In this document: positions 54,539 through 63,944 of the stretch, one piece after another
How the letters are laid out: each line of letters opens with the position of its first letter
How positions within the stretch are numbered: the first letter of the stretch is position 1
Assembly: GCF_003285005.1 (NCBI RefSeq)
Contig: NZ_QMFA01000011.1
Location: forward strand, 97,455 to 161,454
DNA: 64,000 nt
Direction: 5' to 3'
Source: Paenibacillus sp. YN15
GTDB taxonomy: Bacteria; Bacillota; Bacilli; Paenibacillales; NBRC-103111
Made by a program: the position numbers and the translations under genes
Notes under the pieces: model-generated
What the model saw: the letters and a program-made list of their open reading frames with translations, nothing else
Told to the model about the DNA's origin: nothing
Database searches by the model: none

Positions 54539-55118
54539 GAACATCGCTCCCGAATAAGCGGTCCGCCATCCAGCCGATAAAGCGGTCCCGCTCCTCTTTA
54601 TTTTCCATATCATAGCCGAACAGCTCCTTGCTCAATTCCTTCCTCAGAAATGCGGCCTGCATCAAAGCCGTTAAAGCAAATACTGCAGGTTTGCAGTCCT
54701 GCTCCCCGGCGCTGGCGCCTCCCCTCCAGGCTGCGGCAAAACCCGCCATGGTAAGAGCGGTGTTGTCGCCGGGCGCGGGATGGTTCAGATCGCCAAGAAT
54801 CGAAATCCGCGAGATAGCCGGATTAGCCGCAAGAAAATCGGCCACCTGCCTGGCCACCGCCTTCACCCGGGCAAGCTGGGTGTCCGCCGCAGCTATGGAA
54901 GGGCGGAAATCCTCAATCACCCCGGTAATAATCCGCTGCACACAAAGCTCCACCAGCCGCTCCTTGGTCTGAAAATGATAGTGGAGCAGGCTGATCCCGA
55001 TTCCCGCCTCTTCGGCGATCATCCGGGTGGTGATCTCTCCGATATTGCCGTTCCCCTGCTCAATAAGCCGGATGGTGCTCCGGATAATCCGTTCCTTCAT
55101 TTCCTCCGCTTTCTTCAT
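54528..55118 (-). CDS. TetR family transcriptional regulator
   Basis: A 196-residue repressor. The N-terminal helix-turn-helix (about 10-58) includes ITTRMIAEEAGIGISLLHYHFQTKERLV. The C-terminal part is a ligand-binding helical domain. A 35-base palindrome directly upstream is a likely autoregulatory operator. It is coupled to the membrane protein gene downstream. Confidence 0.93.
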   Translation of the reverse strand: MKKAEEMKERIIRSTIRLIEQGNGNIGEITTRMIAEEAGIGISLLHYHFQTKERLVELCVQRIITGVIEDFRPSIAAADTQLARVKAVARQVADFLAANPAISRISILGDLNHPAPGDNTALTMAGFAAAWRGGASAGEQDCKPAVFALTALMQAAFLRKELSKELFGYDMENKEERDRFIGWMADRLFGSDVHES

Positions 55119-55154
55119 CTGCAGCTCCTTTCGTCACCGCCATTTCACCGCGCT

Positions 55155-55189
55155 AAAACTGATCACTGATTTGATCATTGATCAGTTTT
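55155..55189. promoter_or_regulatory. TetR operator palindrome
   Basis: Perfect 11-base arms AAAACTGATCA and TGATCAGTTTT with a 13-base centre, 37-71 bases before the TetR start. The inner sequence repeats TGATCA-like half-sites. Confidence 0.7.
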
Positions 55190-55236
55190 AGGATAGCATG
55201 ATTTCCCTACGGGCACAAGAACGAAAGATACGTGTT

Positions 55237-55279
55237 AAAAAAAGCACTGCAGCATCTCAGATTGAGATCGCAGTGCTGC
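55237..55279 (-). terminator. Terminator after the UPF0158 gene
   Basis: On the minus strand GCACTGC and GATCTC pair with GAGAT and GCAGTGC, followed by seven T. Confidence 0.85.
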
Positions 55280-55288
55280 ATTGCCCCA

Positions 55289-55942
55289 TCACTCCAGAAT
55301 CAGCTTCACATCAATGGACTCCAACCAATCCGAGACGCGCACGCCATTCCGCTCTTCCACAAAGCGGTAATAGCGCTCCAACTGCTTTCTGTCCGAGGAT
55401 AAGGCGTCCTTGAATCTGCGGAATACTCCCTTACCGCCATTCAAGATATACATTAATGTAGATTTCAGTTGCTCGTCTTCAACCGTTGCGGCAAAATCAA
55501 CCATATCCTCAAATCCTTCAAACGATTCCAGCTGCGGTATCGAAAAGTAAATTTCGTTGTACCCTTCTTCAACCATTTCGCTTAATTCTTCGTCTTCCTC
55601 ATCCTGATCCTGATCAAACGTCCGCAGCATGACCACATCGCCGGTTTCGATATTCAGGAAGGACTCCATTCCTTCTATGTACATGCCAAAGGTATCCACG
55701 AGCTCCTGAAACTGCTGCTTGTTCAATTTCAATTCCTTCACGTGATCATCTCCCGCTTCGTTCATGTTTATCAACCCTCCTCCTTGTTCTGCCTCATGTT
55801 CCTCATATTGCTCCCATGTGACCCCATAGGCGAAGCCTCCAGCCGTATATCCGGCAATAAAATAAAAATTCTCGTCTTGCTCAAGCAATCCTGCATGATC
55901 CGTTTTCTGATCGGTTCGCTTCCTTTTCTTCCTGCCGCGCAT
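55289..55942 (-). CDS. UPF0158 family protein
   Basis: A 217-residue acidic soluble protein. The C-terminal GGKGVFRRFKDAL...RYYRFVEERNGVRVSDWLES pattern is the mark of UPF0158. A central stretch is very rich in Asp/Glu (DQDQDEEDEELSEMVEEG). The function is unknown. The ATG after GGAGGAGAG was chosen. It follows the aromatic-acid-exporter-like gene by 25 bases and probably shares its message. Confidence 0.75.
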   Translation of the reverse strand: MRGRKKRKRTDQKTDHAGLLEQDENFYFIAGYTAGGFAYGVTWEQYEEHEAEQGGGLINMNEAGDDHVKELKLNKQQFQELVDTFGMYIEGMESFLNIETGDVVMLRTFDQDQDEEDEELSEMVEEGYNEIYFSIPQLESFEGFEDMVDFAATVEDEQLKSTLMYILNGGKGVFRRFKDALSSDRKQLERYYRFVEERNGVRVSDWLESIDVKLILE

Positions 55943-55967
55943 GAAGCTCTCCTCCCATTTATTCCCC

Positions 55968-56912
55968 CTACAACGTCTCCATAAACCGCTCCAGCTCGTT
56001 GGCAACAGCGTACAGACTGGCCCGGTTCTCGAATTCGTCCCGGGTGACGGGCATGGGCAGGAGCTTGTGATAGTCCCGGATGCCGCGCAGCTTCTCCCGC
56101 AGATGGGGGGAGGAGATGCCGCTGCTCATGTGGGCGTTCATCTCTTCGATGAGCTCCCCGATGCGGAAGCCCTGCTCAAGCTGGATGGAGATGCCGGAAA
56201 CCGCCGGCAGCATCCGGTCGAGAATTTCATATTGGCGGCGCTTCTCCTCAAAATAATAGCGGTAAGAATTGTCTTTGCGGTGCAGGCTGTTCTCGTCATC
56301 CAGCAGCGCCAGCTCGGAGGCCTTGCGCAGAGTGTCGCCCAGAAGCAGCAGTTCCTTGCCGTCCCATTGGGTTCGCCCTTCCTTCAGATACAGGGAAACC
56401 TCCTTCAGGATGGCGGCAATGAGCCCGTCCACCTGATCCTTGTACCGGTTCAACTCCTTGTCGATGCTGGGCATGTACCAGTTGACGGCCAAAGCCACGC
56501 CCAGACCGATGAGAATGACGCAGATTTCGTTCAGAAAAAAGCTCCACTCCCATTGACTGTGCATATAGACGTGCATGACGATGACGATGCTGCTGGCAAT
56601 CCCCTGCTGGATGCGCAGGCGCACTGTCAACGGAATGAAAAAAAGCAGCAGCACCAGAAAGCCGTAAGCCCCATAGCCGATGGCCTCAAACAGCAGGGTG
56701 GAGGCAAACAGCGATATTAGGCACGCAAATAGGCGGCTTAAAGCCGCCTGAAAGGATTGCTTGCGGGACTTCTGGATGCAGAGCAGGGTCAGGATTCCCG
56801 CCGCGGTAAAATATTGCAAGCCCAGAGACTGGGCAATGAAGACGGATAAGGCAACGCCAACGGCGGTTTTTAAGGTGCGGAACCCAATTTTCATGTGCGC
56901 TTGCGCCCCCAT
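55968..56912 (-). CDS. Aromatic acid exporter family (ArAE) membrane protein
   Basis: A 314-residue protein. The N-terminal ArAE_1 domain has about four to five hydrophobic segments (about 15-145), and a C-terminal cytoplasmic helical domain (about 150-310) matches the ArAE_1_C type. It starts GFRTLKTAVGVALSVFIAQSLGLQYFTAAGILTLL, typical of this family. The substrate is unknown; export of aromatic or other small acids is inferred. Confidence 0.85.
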   Translation of the reverse strand: MGAQAHMKIGFRTLKTAVGVALSVFIAQSLGLQYFTAAGILTLLCIQKSRKQSFQAALSRLFACLISLFASTLLFEAIGYGAYGFLVLLLFFIPLTVRLRIQQGIASSIVIVMHVYMHSQWEWSFFLNEICVILIGLGVALAVNWYMPSIDKELNRYKDQVDGLIAAILKEVSLYLKEGRTQWDGKELLLLGDTLRKASELALLDDENSLHRKDNSYRYYFEEKRRQYEILDRMLPAVSGISIQLEQGFRIGELIEEMNAHMSSGISSPHLREKLRGIRDYHKLLPMPVTRDEFENRASLYAVANELERFMETL

Positions 56913-57007
56913 GGTGTTTTGGATTTATTGTACACAGGGGAATGGGCGGGGTCAATATAAGCGGGGGATGCGGAGAATTTGAGTGATTTAGCGGCGGGCT
57001 ATCCTCC

Positions 57008-57188
57008 AAAAGTGCAGTTATTTTTGACCGTAAACCCGCTTTTGCGCTCCTATCCTGCATAAATGCAGCTATTTTTCGGTGAAACCGCCACACGGGCGGC
57101 ATTCGCGGGAAATAAATGCACTTTTGCATTTTGGCCCTCCAAGTTAGCGGCTGACTCAGAAAATAAATGCACTTTTGCATTTGGACAT
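57008..57188. repeat. Dispersed repeats, family 2
   Basis: Four related copies (57008-57026, 57057-57079, 57108-57136, 57159-57188) built on AAATAAATGCACTTTTGCAT. They fill most of the 317-base stretch 56913-57229, where I see no gene. The two last copies are almost identical. Confidence 0.65.
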
Positions 57189-57229
57189 CTGGCCTTCCAG
57201 CTTCGTATGCCGCCCGGTCGGCCAGAAAC

Positions 57230-58156
57230 TTACCGGTTGGCCCGGCGAAGCAGCCCTTCGCTGCCGGAGCGGGCCGCCTGGGCAGGACGCAGGCTGTCGG
57301 CCAGCCCCATTAAATAAGGCTTCAGCTGTTCTCTCAAATCCTCCCGGGCCAGTCCCATTTCCAGCACCGCCTGAATATAACCCAGCTTGTCGCCGATATC
57401 ATACCGCCGTCCCTTCAGCTCCAGAGCCAAAAGCCCCTCCCTGCCGCAGGCGGCATGAAGCGCGTCCGTCAGCTGGTACTCTCCGCCTCTTCCCTTGTCC
57501 ATAGTTTCCAGGATCTCAAAAATTTGCGGATGCAGAATATATCTTCCCATCACCGCACGGTTGGAGGGAGCTTCATGGACAGGCGGTTTTTCCACCAGAC
57601 CGGTAACCTCGTGCAGCCCATTTTGGGGCCCGCCGGAGGCAATGACGCCATACTTGCCCACCTCTGCGGCGGGGACGGGCTGAACCCCCACCATCTGCAT
57701 GCCAATCCGGTCATGGACCCGGATCATCTGCTCCAGGGCGGGAGGGTCGGAGACCATAATATCGTCCCCCAGCAGCACGGCGAAGGGCTCATCCCCGATA
57801 AACTGCCTGGCGCACAGCACCGCATGGCCCAAGCCCAGGGGCTCCTTCTGGCGGATATAATGGATGGCGGCCATATTGCTGATGGCCCGGACCTCCTCCA
57901 GAAGCGCTGTCTTCCCCTTGTCCTCCAGCGCCTGCTCCAGCTCCACAGACCGGTCGAAATGGTCCTCGATGGCCTTTTTGTTGCGGCCGGTGACGATAAT
58001 AATGCTTTCAATGCCGGAGCGGACCGCTTCCTCCACGATGTATTGAATGGCCGGCTTGTCGACCACCGGCAGCATTTCCTTGGGCTGCGCCTTGGTGGCC
58101 GGAAGAAACCGGGTTCCCAGGCCGGCGGCGGGTATAACGGCTTTCCTGATTTTCAT
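57230..58156 (-). CDS. galU: UTP-glucose-1-phosphate uridylyltransferase
   Basis: A 308-residue nucleotidyltransferase that makes UDP-glucose for wall polymers and glycolipids. Signatures are AVIPAAGLGTRFLPATKAQPKEMLP, LGLGHAVLCARQFIG and GLVEKPP. It is the third gene of an operon with a GT2 and a GT39 glycosyltransferase (30 bases between), suggesting supply of activated sugar to them. Confidence 0.95.
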   Translation of the reverse strand: MKIRKAVIPAAGLGTRFLPATKAQPKEMLPVVDKPAIQYIVEEAVRSGIESIIIVTGRNKKAIEDHFDRSVELEQALEDKGKTALLEEVRAISNMAAIHYIRQKEPLGLGHAVLCARQFIGDEPFAVLLGDDIMVSDPPALEQMIRVHDRIGMQMVGVQPVPAAEVGKYGVIASGGPQNGLHEVTGLVEKPPVHEAPSNRAVMGRYILHPQIFEILETMDKGRGGEYQLTDALHAACGREGLLALELKGRRYDIGDKLGYIQAVLEMGLAREDLREQLKPYLMGLADSLRPAQAARSGSEGLLRRANR

Positions 58157-58186
58157 GGCGATCCCTCCTGGTTTTCATTTGGGGAT

Positions 58187-59173
58187 TTAACCTCGTTGGT
58201 TCTCCACCGTCCGGTAGCGAACCGGCTCCGGCTTTTTCTCCTGGGCGCCGCCTTCCTTCAGAATATACAGCGGCCGGTTTTTGCTTTCATCGTAAATCCG
58301 TCCCACATATTCCCCCAGAATGCCCATCATCAGCAAAATGACCCCATCCAGCAGCAGGGTGATTCCCATCAGCGAGGTCCAGCCCTTTACGGCGCTGTCG
58401 GTAAATACGGCCAGGCAGAGGATATAGACCAGATACACAAAACCCGCTGCGGACATCAACGCCCCCGCATACCCGGCAAGCTTCAACGGCTTGGAGGAAA
58501 AAGAGGTAATGCCGTCCAGGCACAGCTTCATCATTTTGCGGAAAGGGTACTTGGTCTCTCCAGCCAGCCGCTCCTCCCGCTCATACTCGATGGCGGTCTG
58601 CCGAAAGCCCACCCAGCTGACCAGCCCCCGGACAAAACGGTTCTTTTCGGGCAACCGCTTCATTTCATCCACAATCCTCCGGTCCATCAGCCGGAAATCT
58701 CCGGTATCCACGGGGATCGGCGTATCCGTGCAGGTCCGCAGCACCCGGTAAAAGGCGCTGGCGGTAGCCCGCTTGAACCAGGTTTCCCCCTTGCGCTTCA
58801 GCCGCTGGGCATAGACCACGTCATAGCCTTCCTTCCACTTGGCGATCATCCGGAGAATCAGCTCGGGCGGGTCCTGCAAATCGGCATCGATAAGAATCAC
58901 CGCATCTCCCGCGGCATGGTCCATACCGGCGGTGATGGCTACCTGATGGCCGAAGTTGCGGGAGAATTCCAGGAGCCGGACATTGCTGTCCCAAAAGGCA
59001 TATTCCCGGATAATTTCCGCACACCTGTCCCGGCTGCCGTCGTTGACAAACAAGAGCTCGTAGGGCTCGCCGGCGGTACTCATCACTTTTTTCAAACGGC
59101 GGTACGTTCCTTCGATGACTTCTTCCTCATTGTACATGGGAATCACAACGGAATAACGGACTTTTCCGGCCAT
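58187..59173 (-). CDS. GT2 polyprenyl-phosphate glycosyltransferase (GtrB/YkcC-like)
   Basis: A 328-residue enzyme. The GT-A domain (about 1-235) has VVIPMYNEEEVI, a DADLQDPPE metal site and RGLVSWVGFRQ. Two C-terminal membrane helices (about 240-300) follow. It would load a sugar onto undecaprenyl phosphate at the inner face of the membrane. The second ATG, 9 bases after AAGGAGG, was chosen because the first overlaps the ribosome site. It works with the adjacent GT39 enzyme. Confidence 0.9.
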   Translation of the reverse strand: MAGKVRYSVVIPMYNEEEVIEGTYRRLKKVMSTAGEPYELLFVNDGSRDRCAEIIREYAFWDSNVRLLEFSRNFGHQVAITAGMDHAAGDAVILIDADLQDPPELILRMIAKWKEGYDVVYAQRLKRKGETWFKRATASAFYRVLRTCTDTPIPVDTGDFRLMDRRIVDEMKRLPEKNRFVRGLVSWVGFRQTAIEYEREERLAGETKYPFRKMMKLCLDGITSFSSKPLKLAGYAGALMSAAGFVYLVYILCLAVFTDSAVKGWTSLMGITLLLDGVILLMMGILGEYVGRIYDESKNRPLYILKEGGAQEKKPEPVRYRTVENQRG

Positions 59174-59194
59174 ACAGTTCATCCTCCTTCAGAT

Positions 59195-61369
59195 TCAGTC
59201 AAGTGTCACTTCATATAACGTTCCGCTGCTGCCGCCATACTCGCTCTCCGAAATAGCTTTGCCGTGGGAGGTAATCCACTGGGTCAGCCCGGAGCTGCCG
59301 CCTCCCGGACCGCCGTTATTGGATATCAGGAAATATTTCACTTTTCCCTCGGCCACCATGGCCGTAAGGGATTCCTCGGTGAGAATCGGATCAGAGCCGG
59401 AGTAGCCTCCCATGGCCATCACCGCTGCGCCTTTTTCGATGATATACGGAACCGCCGTATTGTAGCGGGTGGTAGCAAACAGGAAGGTTTCCCCGGTCTG
59501 ATGCGCCGTGAGATATTGATACAGCCCTTCGTCGATACTGGCGGACTCGCCGCCTCTTCCTCCGACAAATCCGCCGCCGCGGCTGGAGGTGCCCGGTCCC
59601 GCCTGGGGAAGCTGGGCGCTCTGCCCGTAGGTAATGGGTGTGGCGGCCCAATACAGGGGAGCGATGAGCAGCACCAGAAAGGCCAGTACGGCTGCCGCTG
59701 CGGGTACGGTTTTCTTGAGCAGCTTCGCCAGGATCAGAAAGCCGGCCGCTGCGCCGCCTGCAGCAGCCACAGCCATGGACCAGCCGCTGCCGAATTGGCT
59801 GTCATACGGCTGCACGAAATACCACTGGAGCGCTGCCGTTGCCGCTACGGCTGCCGGGAACAGCCAGACTGTCCAGCCCGCATTCTCCCGGTATCTGCGC
59901 CACAGCTCCATCCAGCCTGCCCCGCTCATGGCCGCAATGGGCGGAGCCAGCATAATCAGATAATAATGGTGAAAAAAACCGGCAATGCTGAAGAATATCA
60001 TCCCGGGAACCAGCCAGGCCAACCAAAATGCCGTTTCCTTATGGGCCTCGGTTATATTCCTTCTGCGTATGCTTGCCAACACGCCTGCCGCTCCAATGAA
60101 GGCAAAGGGGATCATCCAGCTGGCCTGGCCGGACAGCTCGGTCTGGAAGAGCCGGAACACGCCTTTGGTTCCGGTGCCGAACATGCCGCCACCCTGGCCG
60201 CCGCCGCGGTTCATCTGGCCGTCCTGGGGCAGCTGCCCTCCCCCGTCCTGGCGGGTCTGTCCGTCCTGGCGCATCTGCCCGCCTTCAGGCATCTGTCCCC
60301 CTCCGTCCTGGCGCATCTGCCCGCCTTCGGGCATTTGGCCTCCGTCCTGGCGGTTTTGTCCAGCCTGGGGCATTTGCCCGCCCTCCGGCTGGGCCCGTCC
60401 GTCCCGGGGGGTCGGTTGGGCTCCGCTCTGCCCGGACGAATCGTTCTGCGGCGGCTGCATGCCGTCCTGCCGGGAGGCTGCGCCGTTGGCGGCATCATCC
60501 ATACCGCCTCCCGGCTGCATATTCATCATGCCGCGTCCGCCGCCACCGCCGTCCCCACCGTTGCCGCCGCCTGTGCCCCGGTCGCCGGTCAGTCTGGAAA
60601 CGCCGTTGTAGCCAAAGGCCAGCTCCAGCACCGAGTTGGTCTGGCTGCTGCCCACATAAGGCCGTTGGTCCGCCGGAACCATGTCCACAATCACCGGCCA
60701 TGAAAGAGATACGAGGAGAAGCGATGCCGTCACCGCCGCCAGACCGGCCAACTTCTTTTTCCAATTGACGCGGTATCCGATCAGGTAGAACAGATAAAAG
60801 GCGGGCAGCACCAGATACGCCTGCAGCATCTTCATGTTGAAGCCCAGGCCGACTACGGCAAAAGCGGCCATCAAGAGCCACAGGCTTTTCCTGCGCACTC
60901 CGCGAAACAGCAGCCAGGTGCCTGCCAGAAGAGCAAATACCAGCATGCTGTCGATATTGTTGGTCCGGCTTACCGCCGCGGCAATGGGGGTGCAGGCCAA
61001 AACCAATGCCGCCAGCCGCGCCGCCCCCTGTCCGAAGGTGGGCTTTACCAGCGCATACATCAGCAACACGGAGCCGACGCCTGCCAGCGCCTGGGGCAGA
61101 ATGACGCTCCAGCCATGGACGCCGAACAAGGCGGCGCTGGCCGTTTGAATCCAGAAGACCACCGGAGGCTTATCCACCGTCACGAAGCCGCCGGGGTCAA
61201 AGGACCCGTAGAAAAAATTATGAAAGCTCTGCAGCATACTGGCTACAGCAGCTGTGTAATAAGAGTTGGCATATTGCTCATTCCAAATGCCGTACCCGTT
61301 CAGAAACGCCGCGAGCAGGGCGATAAGCGCCAATGGAAGGTCCAATCTTGTTTTGCGAAGCCATTGCAT
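59195..61369 (-). CDS. GT39-type membrane glycosyltransferase with repeat insert
   Basis: A 724-residue protein of the ArnT/PMT type (YkcB-like). It has about 11-12 hydrophobic segments and the acidic NSYYTAAVASMLQSFHNF and FVTVDKPPVVFWIQ motifs. A Gly/Gln/Met-rich insert (about residues 256-400) has repeated GGQMPEGGQMRQDG units and lies in an outside loop. The C-terminal domain (about 600-724) holds ATTRYNTA and FLISNNGG. It would move sugar from a lipid carrier to a surface acceptor. Confidence 0.9.
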   Translation of the reverse strand: MQWLRKTRLDLPLALIALLAAFLNGYGIWNEQYANSYYTAAVASMLQSFHNFFYGSFDPGGFVTVDKPPVVFWIQTASAALFGVHGWSVILPQALAGVGSVLLMYALVKPTFGQGAARLAALVLACTPIAAAVSRTNNIDSMLVFALLAGTWLLFRGVRRKSLWLLMAAFAVVGLGFNMKMLQAYLVLPAFYLFYLIGYRVNWKKKLAGLAAVTASLLLVSLSWPVIVDMVPADQRPYVGSSQTNSVLELAFGYNGVSRLTGDRGTGGGNGGDGGGGGRGMMNMQPGGGMDDAANGAASRQDGMQPPQNDSSGQSGAQPTPRDGRAQPEGGQMPQAGQNRQDGGQMPEGGQMRQDGGGQMPEGGQMRQDGQTRQDGGGQLPQDGQMNRGGGQGGGMFGTGTKGVFRLFQTELSGQASWMIPFAFIGAAGVLASIRRRNITEAHKETAFWLAWLVPGMIFFSIAGFFHHYYLIMLAPPIAAMSGAGWMELWRRYRENAGWTVWLFPAAVAATAALQWYFVQPYDSQFGSGWSMAVAAAGGAAAGFLILAKLLKKTVPAAAAVLAFLVLLIAPLYWAATPITYGQSAQLPQAGPGTSSRGGGFVGGRGGESASIDEGLYQYLTAHQTGETFLFATTRYNTAVPYIIEKGAAVMAMGGYSGSDPILTEESLTAMVAEGKVKYFLISNNGGPGGGSSGLTQWITSHGKAISESEYGGSSGTLYEVTLD

Positions 61370-61532
61370 GCCGTCCGCCGCCTTTCTGTTTTTTTGTAGA
61401 AAATATGAGGAAAAGGTTTGGTATAATGTTGTTGCCGATTGCTTTCTATTCTGATCCTTTTATCTGAAGCGGTCATGAAGGCAGGCTGAATGTTGCCTGA
61501 AAATCAGCGCCCGCCCTACCGGGAAAAGGCTG

Positions 61533-61586
61533 TTCAGCACAGCTTCAGCAGGCCTTCAGACAATCTTCAGCTACGCCTTATATAAT
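61533..61586 (+). promoter_or_regulatory. Four TTCAG direct repeats with 11-base period and -10
   Basis: TTCAG occurs at 61533, 61544, 61555 and 61566, each exactly 11 bases apart (one helical turn). TATAAT follows at 61581-61586, with no -35 consensus at the usual distance. This is the pattern of an OmpR/PhoP-family binding array that activates a promoter. A second extended -10, TGGTATAAT, lies at 61419-61427. Confidence 0.7.
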
Positions 61587-61644
61587 GTAAAAAACAATCC
61601 CCATCTGAAACAGAAAGGCAACTTACATTTAGGAGAGAAGCGCC

Positions 61645-62331
61645 ATGAAAATGACCAAAGGTGTCAAAATACTGCTTGTGGATGATGAACCGCATATCTT
61701 GCAATTTCTTGAGCTGGGTCTGGTGAATGAGGGATTCGAGGTAAGAACTGCGCCGGACGGCTTGATGGCGGTGAATGCGGCTGCGGAATTCCAGCCCCAG
61801 GTGGTGATTCTGGATGTGATGATGCCAGGAATGGACGGCTTTGAGGCCTGCCGGATGATGCGCAAAACCGGAATTAACGCCGCCATCATCATGCTCACCG
61901 CCAAGGATGAAATCGAGGACCGGGTGAAGGGGCTGGGGCTGGGAGCCGACGATTACCTGGTCAAGCCCTTCAGCTTCGAGGAGCTGCTGGCCCGGATTCA
62001 CGCCAGACTGCGCAACCAGTTCCCGAGCCTTTTGGGCGAAGTAAACCACGGGCCCTTCCGGCTGGACGACAGGCGCAAGGAGATCAGCTACCGGGGGCAG
62101 GTGCTGGAGCTGTCTCCTACGGAATACGAGCTGCTTCACTATTTGGTGATTAATCATGGCATTGTGCTGAGCAAGGCGAAAATTTTGGACTCCGTATGGG
62201 GCTATGATTTTGGCGGGGAGGAAAATATTGTGGAGGTGTACATCCGTTCCCTGCGGGAGAAATTGGAGGACAAGGAACATAAGCTGATCCGGACACTCCG
62301 GGGTTCGGGCTACCGGGTTGATCTGCCATGA
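61645..62331 (+). CDS. OmpR/PhoB family response regulator
   Basis: A 228-residue regulator. The receiver domain has phospho-Asp at 57 (VVILDVMMPGMDGF). The winged-helix DNA-binding domain is about 130-226 (LELSPTEYELLHYLVINHG, SLREKLEDKEHKLIRTLRGSGYRV). AGGAGAG precedes the ATG. Its stop overlaps the kinase start (ATGA). It probably binds the TTCAG repeats upstream and regulates itself, and perhaps the divergent glycosyltransferase operon. Confidence 0.95.
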   Translation: MKMTKGVKILLVDDEPHILQFLELGLVNEGFEVRTAPDGLMAVNAAAEFQPQVVILDVMMPGMDGFEACRMMRKTGINAAIIMLTAKDEIEDRVKGLGLGADDYLVKPFSFEELLARIHARLRNQFPSLLGEVNHGPFRLDDRRKEISYRGQVLELSPTEYELLHYLVINHGIVLSKAKILDSVWGYDFGGEENIVEVYIRSLREKLEDKEHKLIRTLRGSGYRVDLP

Positions 62332-63911
62332 AAACCCTGGCCCGGCGGATGCGGCGGCTGGTGGTCCCCCATTCCCTGCGCTACCAGTTGGTTACCCGCT
62401 CCCTGTTGATCATGGCGGTGCTGCTTCTGTCCATCGGCGTCTTTCAGTATTGGTTCATGAAGAATTTTCTCTACAAAAATCAGGCGGAGGCCATGTTCAC
62501 TCAAATGAATTCGGTGCCCCGGGAGCTGGTGGGGGCCGAGCCTATGCCCGACCGCAAGGACAGGCAAAACCAGGGCCAGCGGCTGGAAAAGCTCCCCGGC
62601 GTCAACGGGGGCGCTCCGGCGCAGAATCAGCCGGCAGCACCGGCAGATTCTTCATTGGAGCCGGTTAATGGGGAAGGGCGGCGGCCGTACTTTTTTCTGC
62701 CGGATACGGCATTGGCCACAGTGGACATCAATGGCAATGTAACCCGGCTGTCCGAGGAAGGCGGCCATCCGATGCCCTCCATCTCCAAGGAGCAATATGC
62801 CGAAATTCTGCAGGAGGTAAAGGCCAACAACAAACCCCAATATTGGGTGGCGGACGGCAGCGACGGCTCAGGCCGGCAATTGGTGGTTTTCCGCTCTACC
62901 TTGGGAGCACCTGGCCGAACCGGGGATACTTTTATCCAGATGAGCATACCTACGTCGTCTTTGGATGATACCGTGCTGCAGCAGCTGATGATTTTTGTCG
63001 TCCTGTCGGCAGCGGCCCTTCTGGCCGGCATTGGCCTGTATTTGCCGGTTATCCGGCGGACGCTGGTGCCTCTGTCCCGGATGGTCAGCGCGGTCCAGCG
63101 GACGGATGCAGGCACATTGAACGAACGGCTGCCTATCGGCCAAGGCCAGGAGGAAATTGACCAATTGGCCAATTCCTTCAACGGAATGCTGAAGCGCCTG
63201 GATGATTCCTTCCGGGCAGAACGGGAGGCCAAGGAGCAGATGGCCCGCTTTATTGCCGACGCCTCCCATGAGCTGCGGACCCCACTGACCTCCATTCACG
63301 GCTTCCTGGAGGTGCTGCTCCGCGGGGCCATGAACAACCCCGGGCAGCTCCAAAGCGCCCTCTCCAGCATGCACGGCGAATCCAAACGGATCAACAAGCT
63401 GGTGGAGGATCTGCTGCTCCTGGCCAAGCTTGACCGGGCGCCTCAGCTGACCTTTAAGGACACGGCCCTGGACGAGCTGATCCGGGAGATGGAGCCCCAA
63501 CTGCGGATGCTGGCAGGCAAACGGGAGGTTCTCATCTCCGTCCAGCCCAAGGTGCAGGGGGTGTATGATCCGGACAAAATCAAACAGGTGGTGCTGAACC
63601 TGTTCCACAACGCGGTCCAGCATACAGACCCGGAAACGGGCCGGATTTCCCTCACCCTGGCCGCCCGCAAGGACAGCGCCGAGCTCAGTGTGCGGGACAA
63701 CGGCCCGGGCATCCCGGAGGAGCATCTGCCCCATGTGTTCGACCGGTTCTACCGCAGCGAATCCTCCCGGACCCGCCGCTCCGGCGGCGCAGGCCTGGGG
63801 CTCTCCATCTCCAAGTCCCTGGTGGAGGCCCACGGCGGGGACATCTGGGTGGAGAGCGCCGTGGGCGAAGGCACCACTTTCGCCCTCCGGCTGCCGCGGA
63901 AGCAGGGCTAA
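62328..63911 (+). CDS. Membrane sensor histidine kinase
   Basis: A 527-residue kinase. A first membrane segment (about 22-45), an extracellular domain (about 46-215) with a Pro/Gln/Ala-rich stretch, and a second segment (about 216-240) lead to HAMP. HisKA has DASHELRTPLTSIHG (phospho-His about 323), and the HATPase domain has NLFHNAVQHT, DNGPGIPEEHLPHVFDRFYR and GGAGLGLSIS. It overlaps the regulator by 4 bases and is its partner. The signal is unknown. Confidence 0.95.
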   Translation: MKTLARRMRRLVVPHSLRYQLVTRSLLIMAVLLLSIGVFQYWFMKNFLYKNQAEAMFTQMNSVPRELVGAEPMPDRKDRQNQGQRLEKLPGVNGGAPAQNQPAAPADSSLEPVNGEGRRPYFFLPDTALATVDINGNVTRLSEEGGHPMPSISKEQYAEILQEVKANNKPQYWVADGSDGSGRQLVVFRSTLGAPGRTGDTFIQMSIPTSSLDDTVLQQLMIFVVLSAAALLAGIGLYLPVIRRTLVPLSRMVSAVQRTDAGTLNERLPIGQGQEEIDQLANSFNGMLKRLDDSFRAEREAKEQMARFIADASHELRTPLTSIHGFLEVLLRGAMNNPGQLQSALSSMHGESKRINKLVEDLLLLAKLDRAPQLTFKDTALDELIREMEPQLRMLAGKREVLISVQPKVQGVYDPDKIKQVVLNLFHNAVQHTDPETGRISLTLAARKDSAELSVRDNGPGIPEEHLPHVFDRFYRSESSRTRRSGGAGLGLSISKSLVEAHGGDIWVESAVGEGTTFALRLPRKQG

Positions 63912-63944
63912 TCTGCTTGTGGGGAGCAGCCTGACAAGTCATAA

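Noticed and set aside
56686..57180. Minus-strand open frame with repeated MQKCIYF
   Set aside because: It is created by the family 2 repeats and runs into the ArAE gene in another frame.
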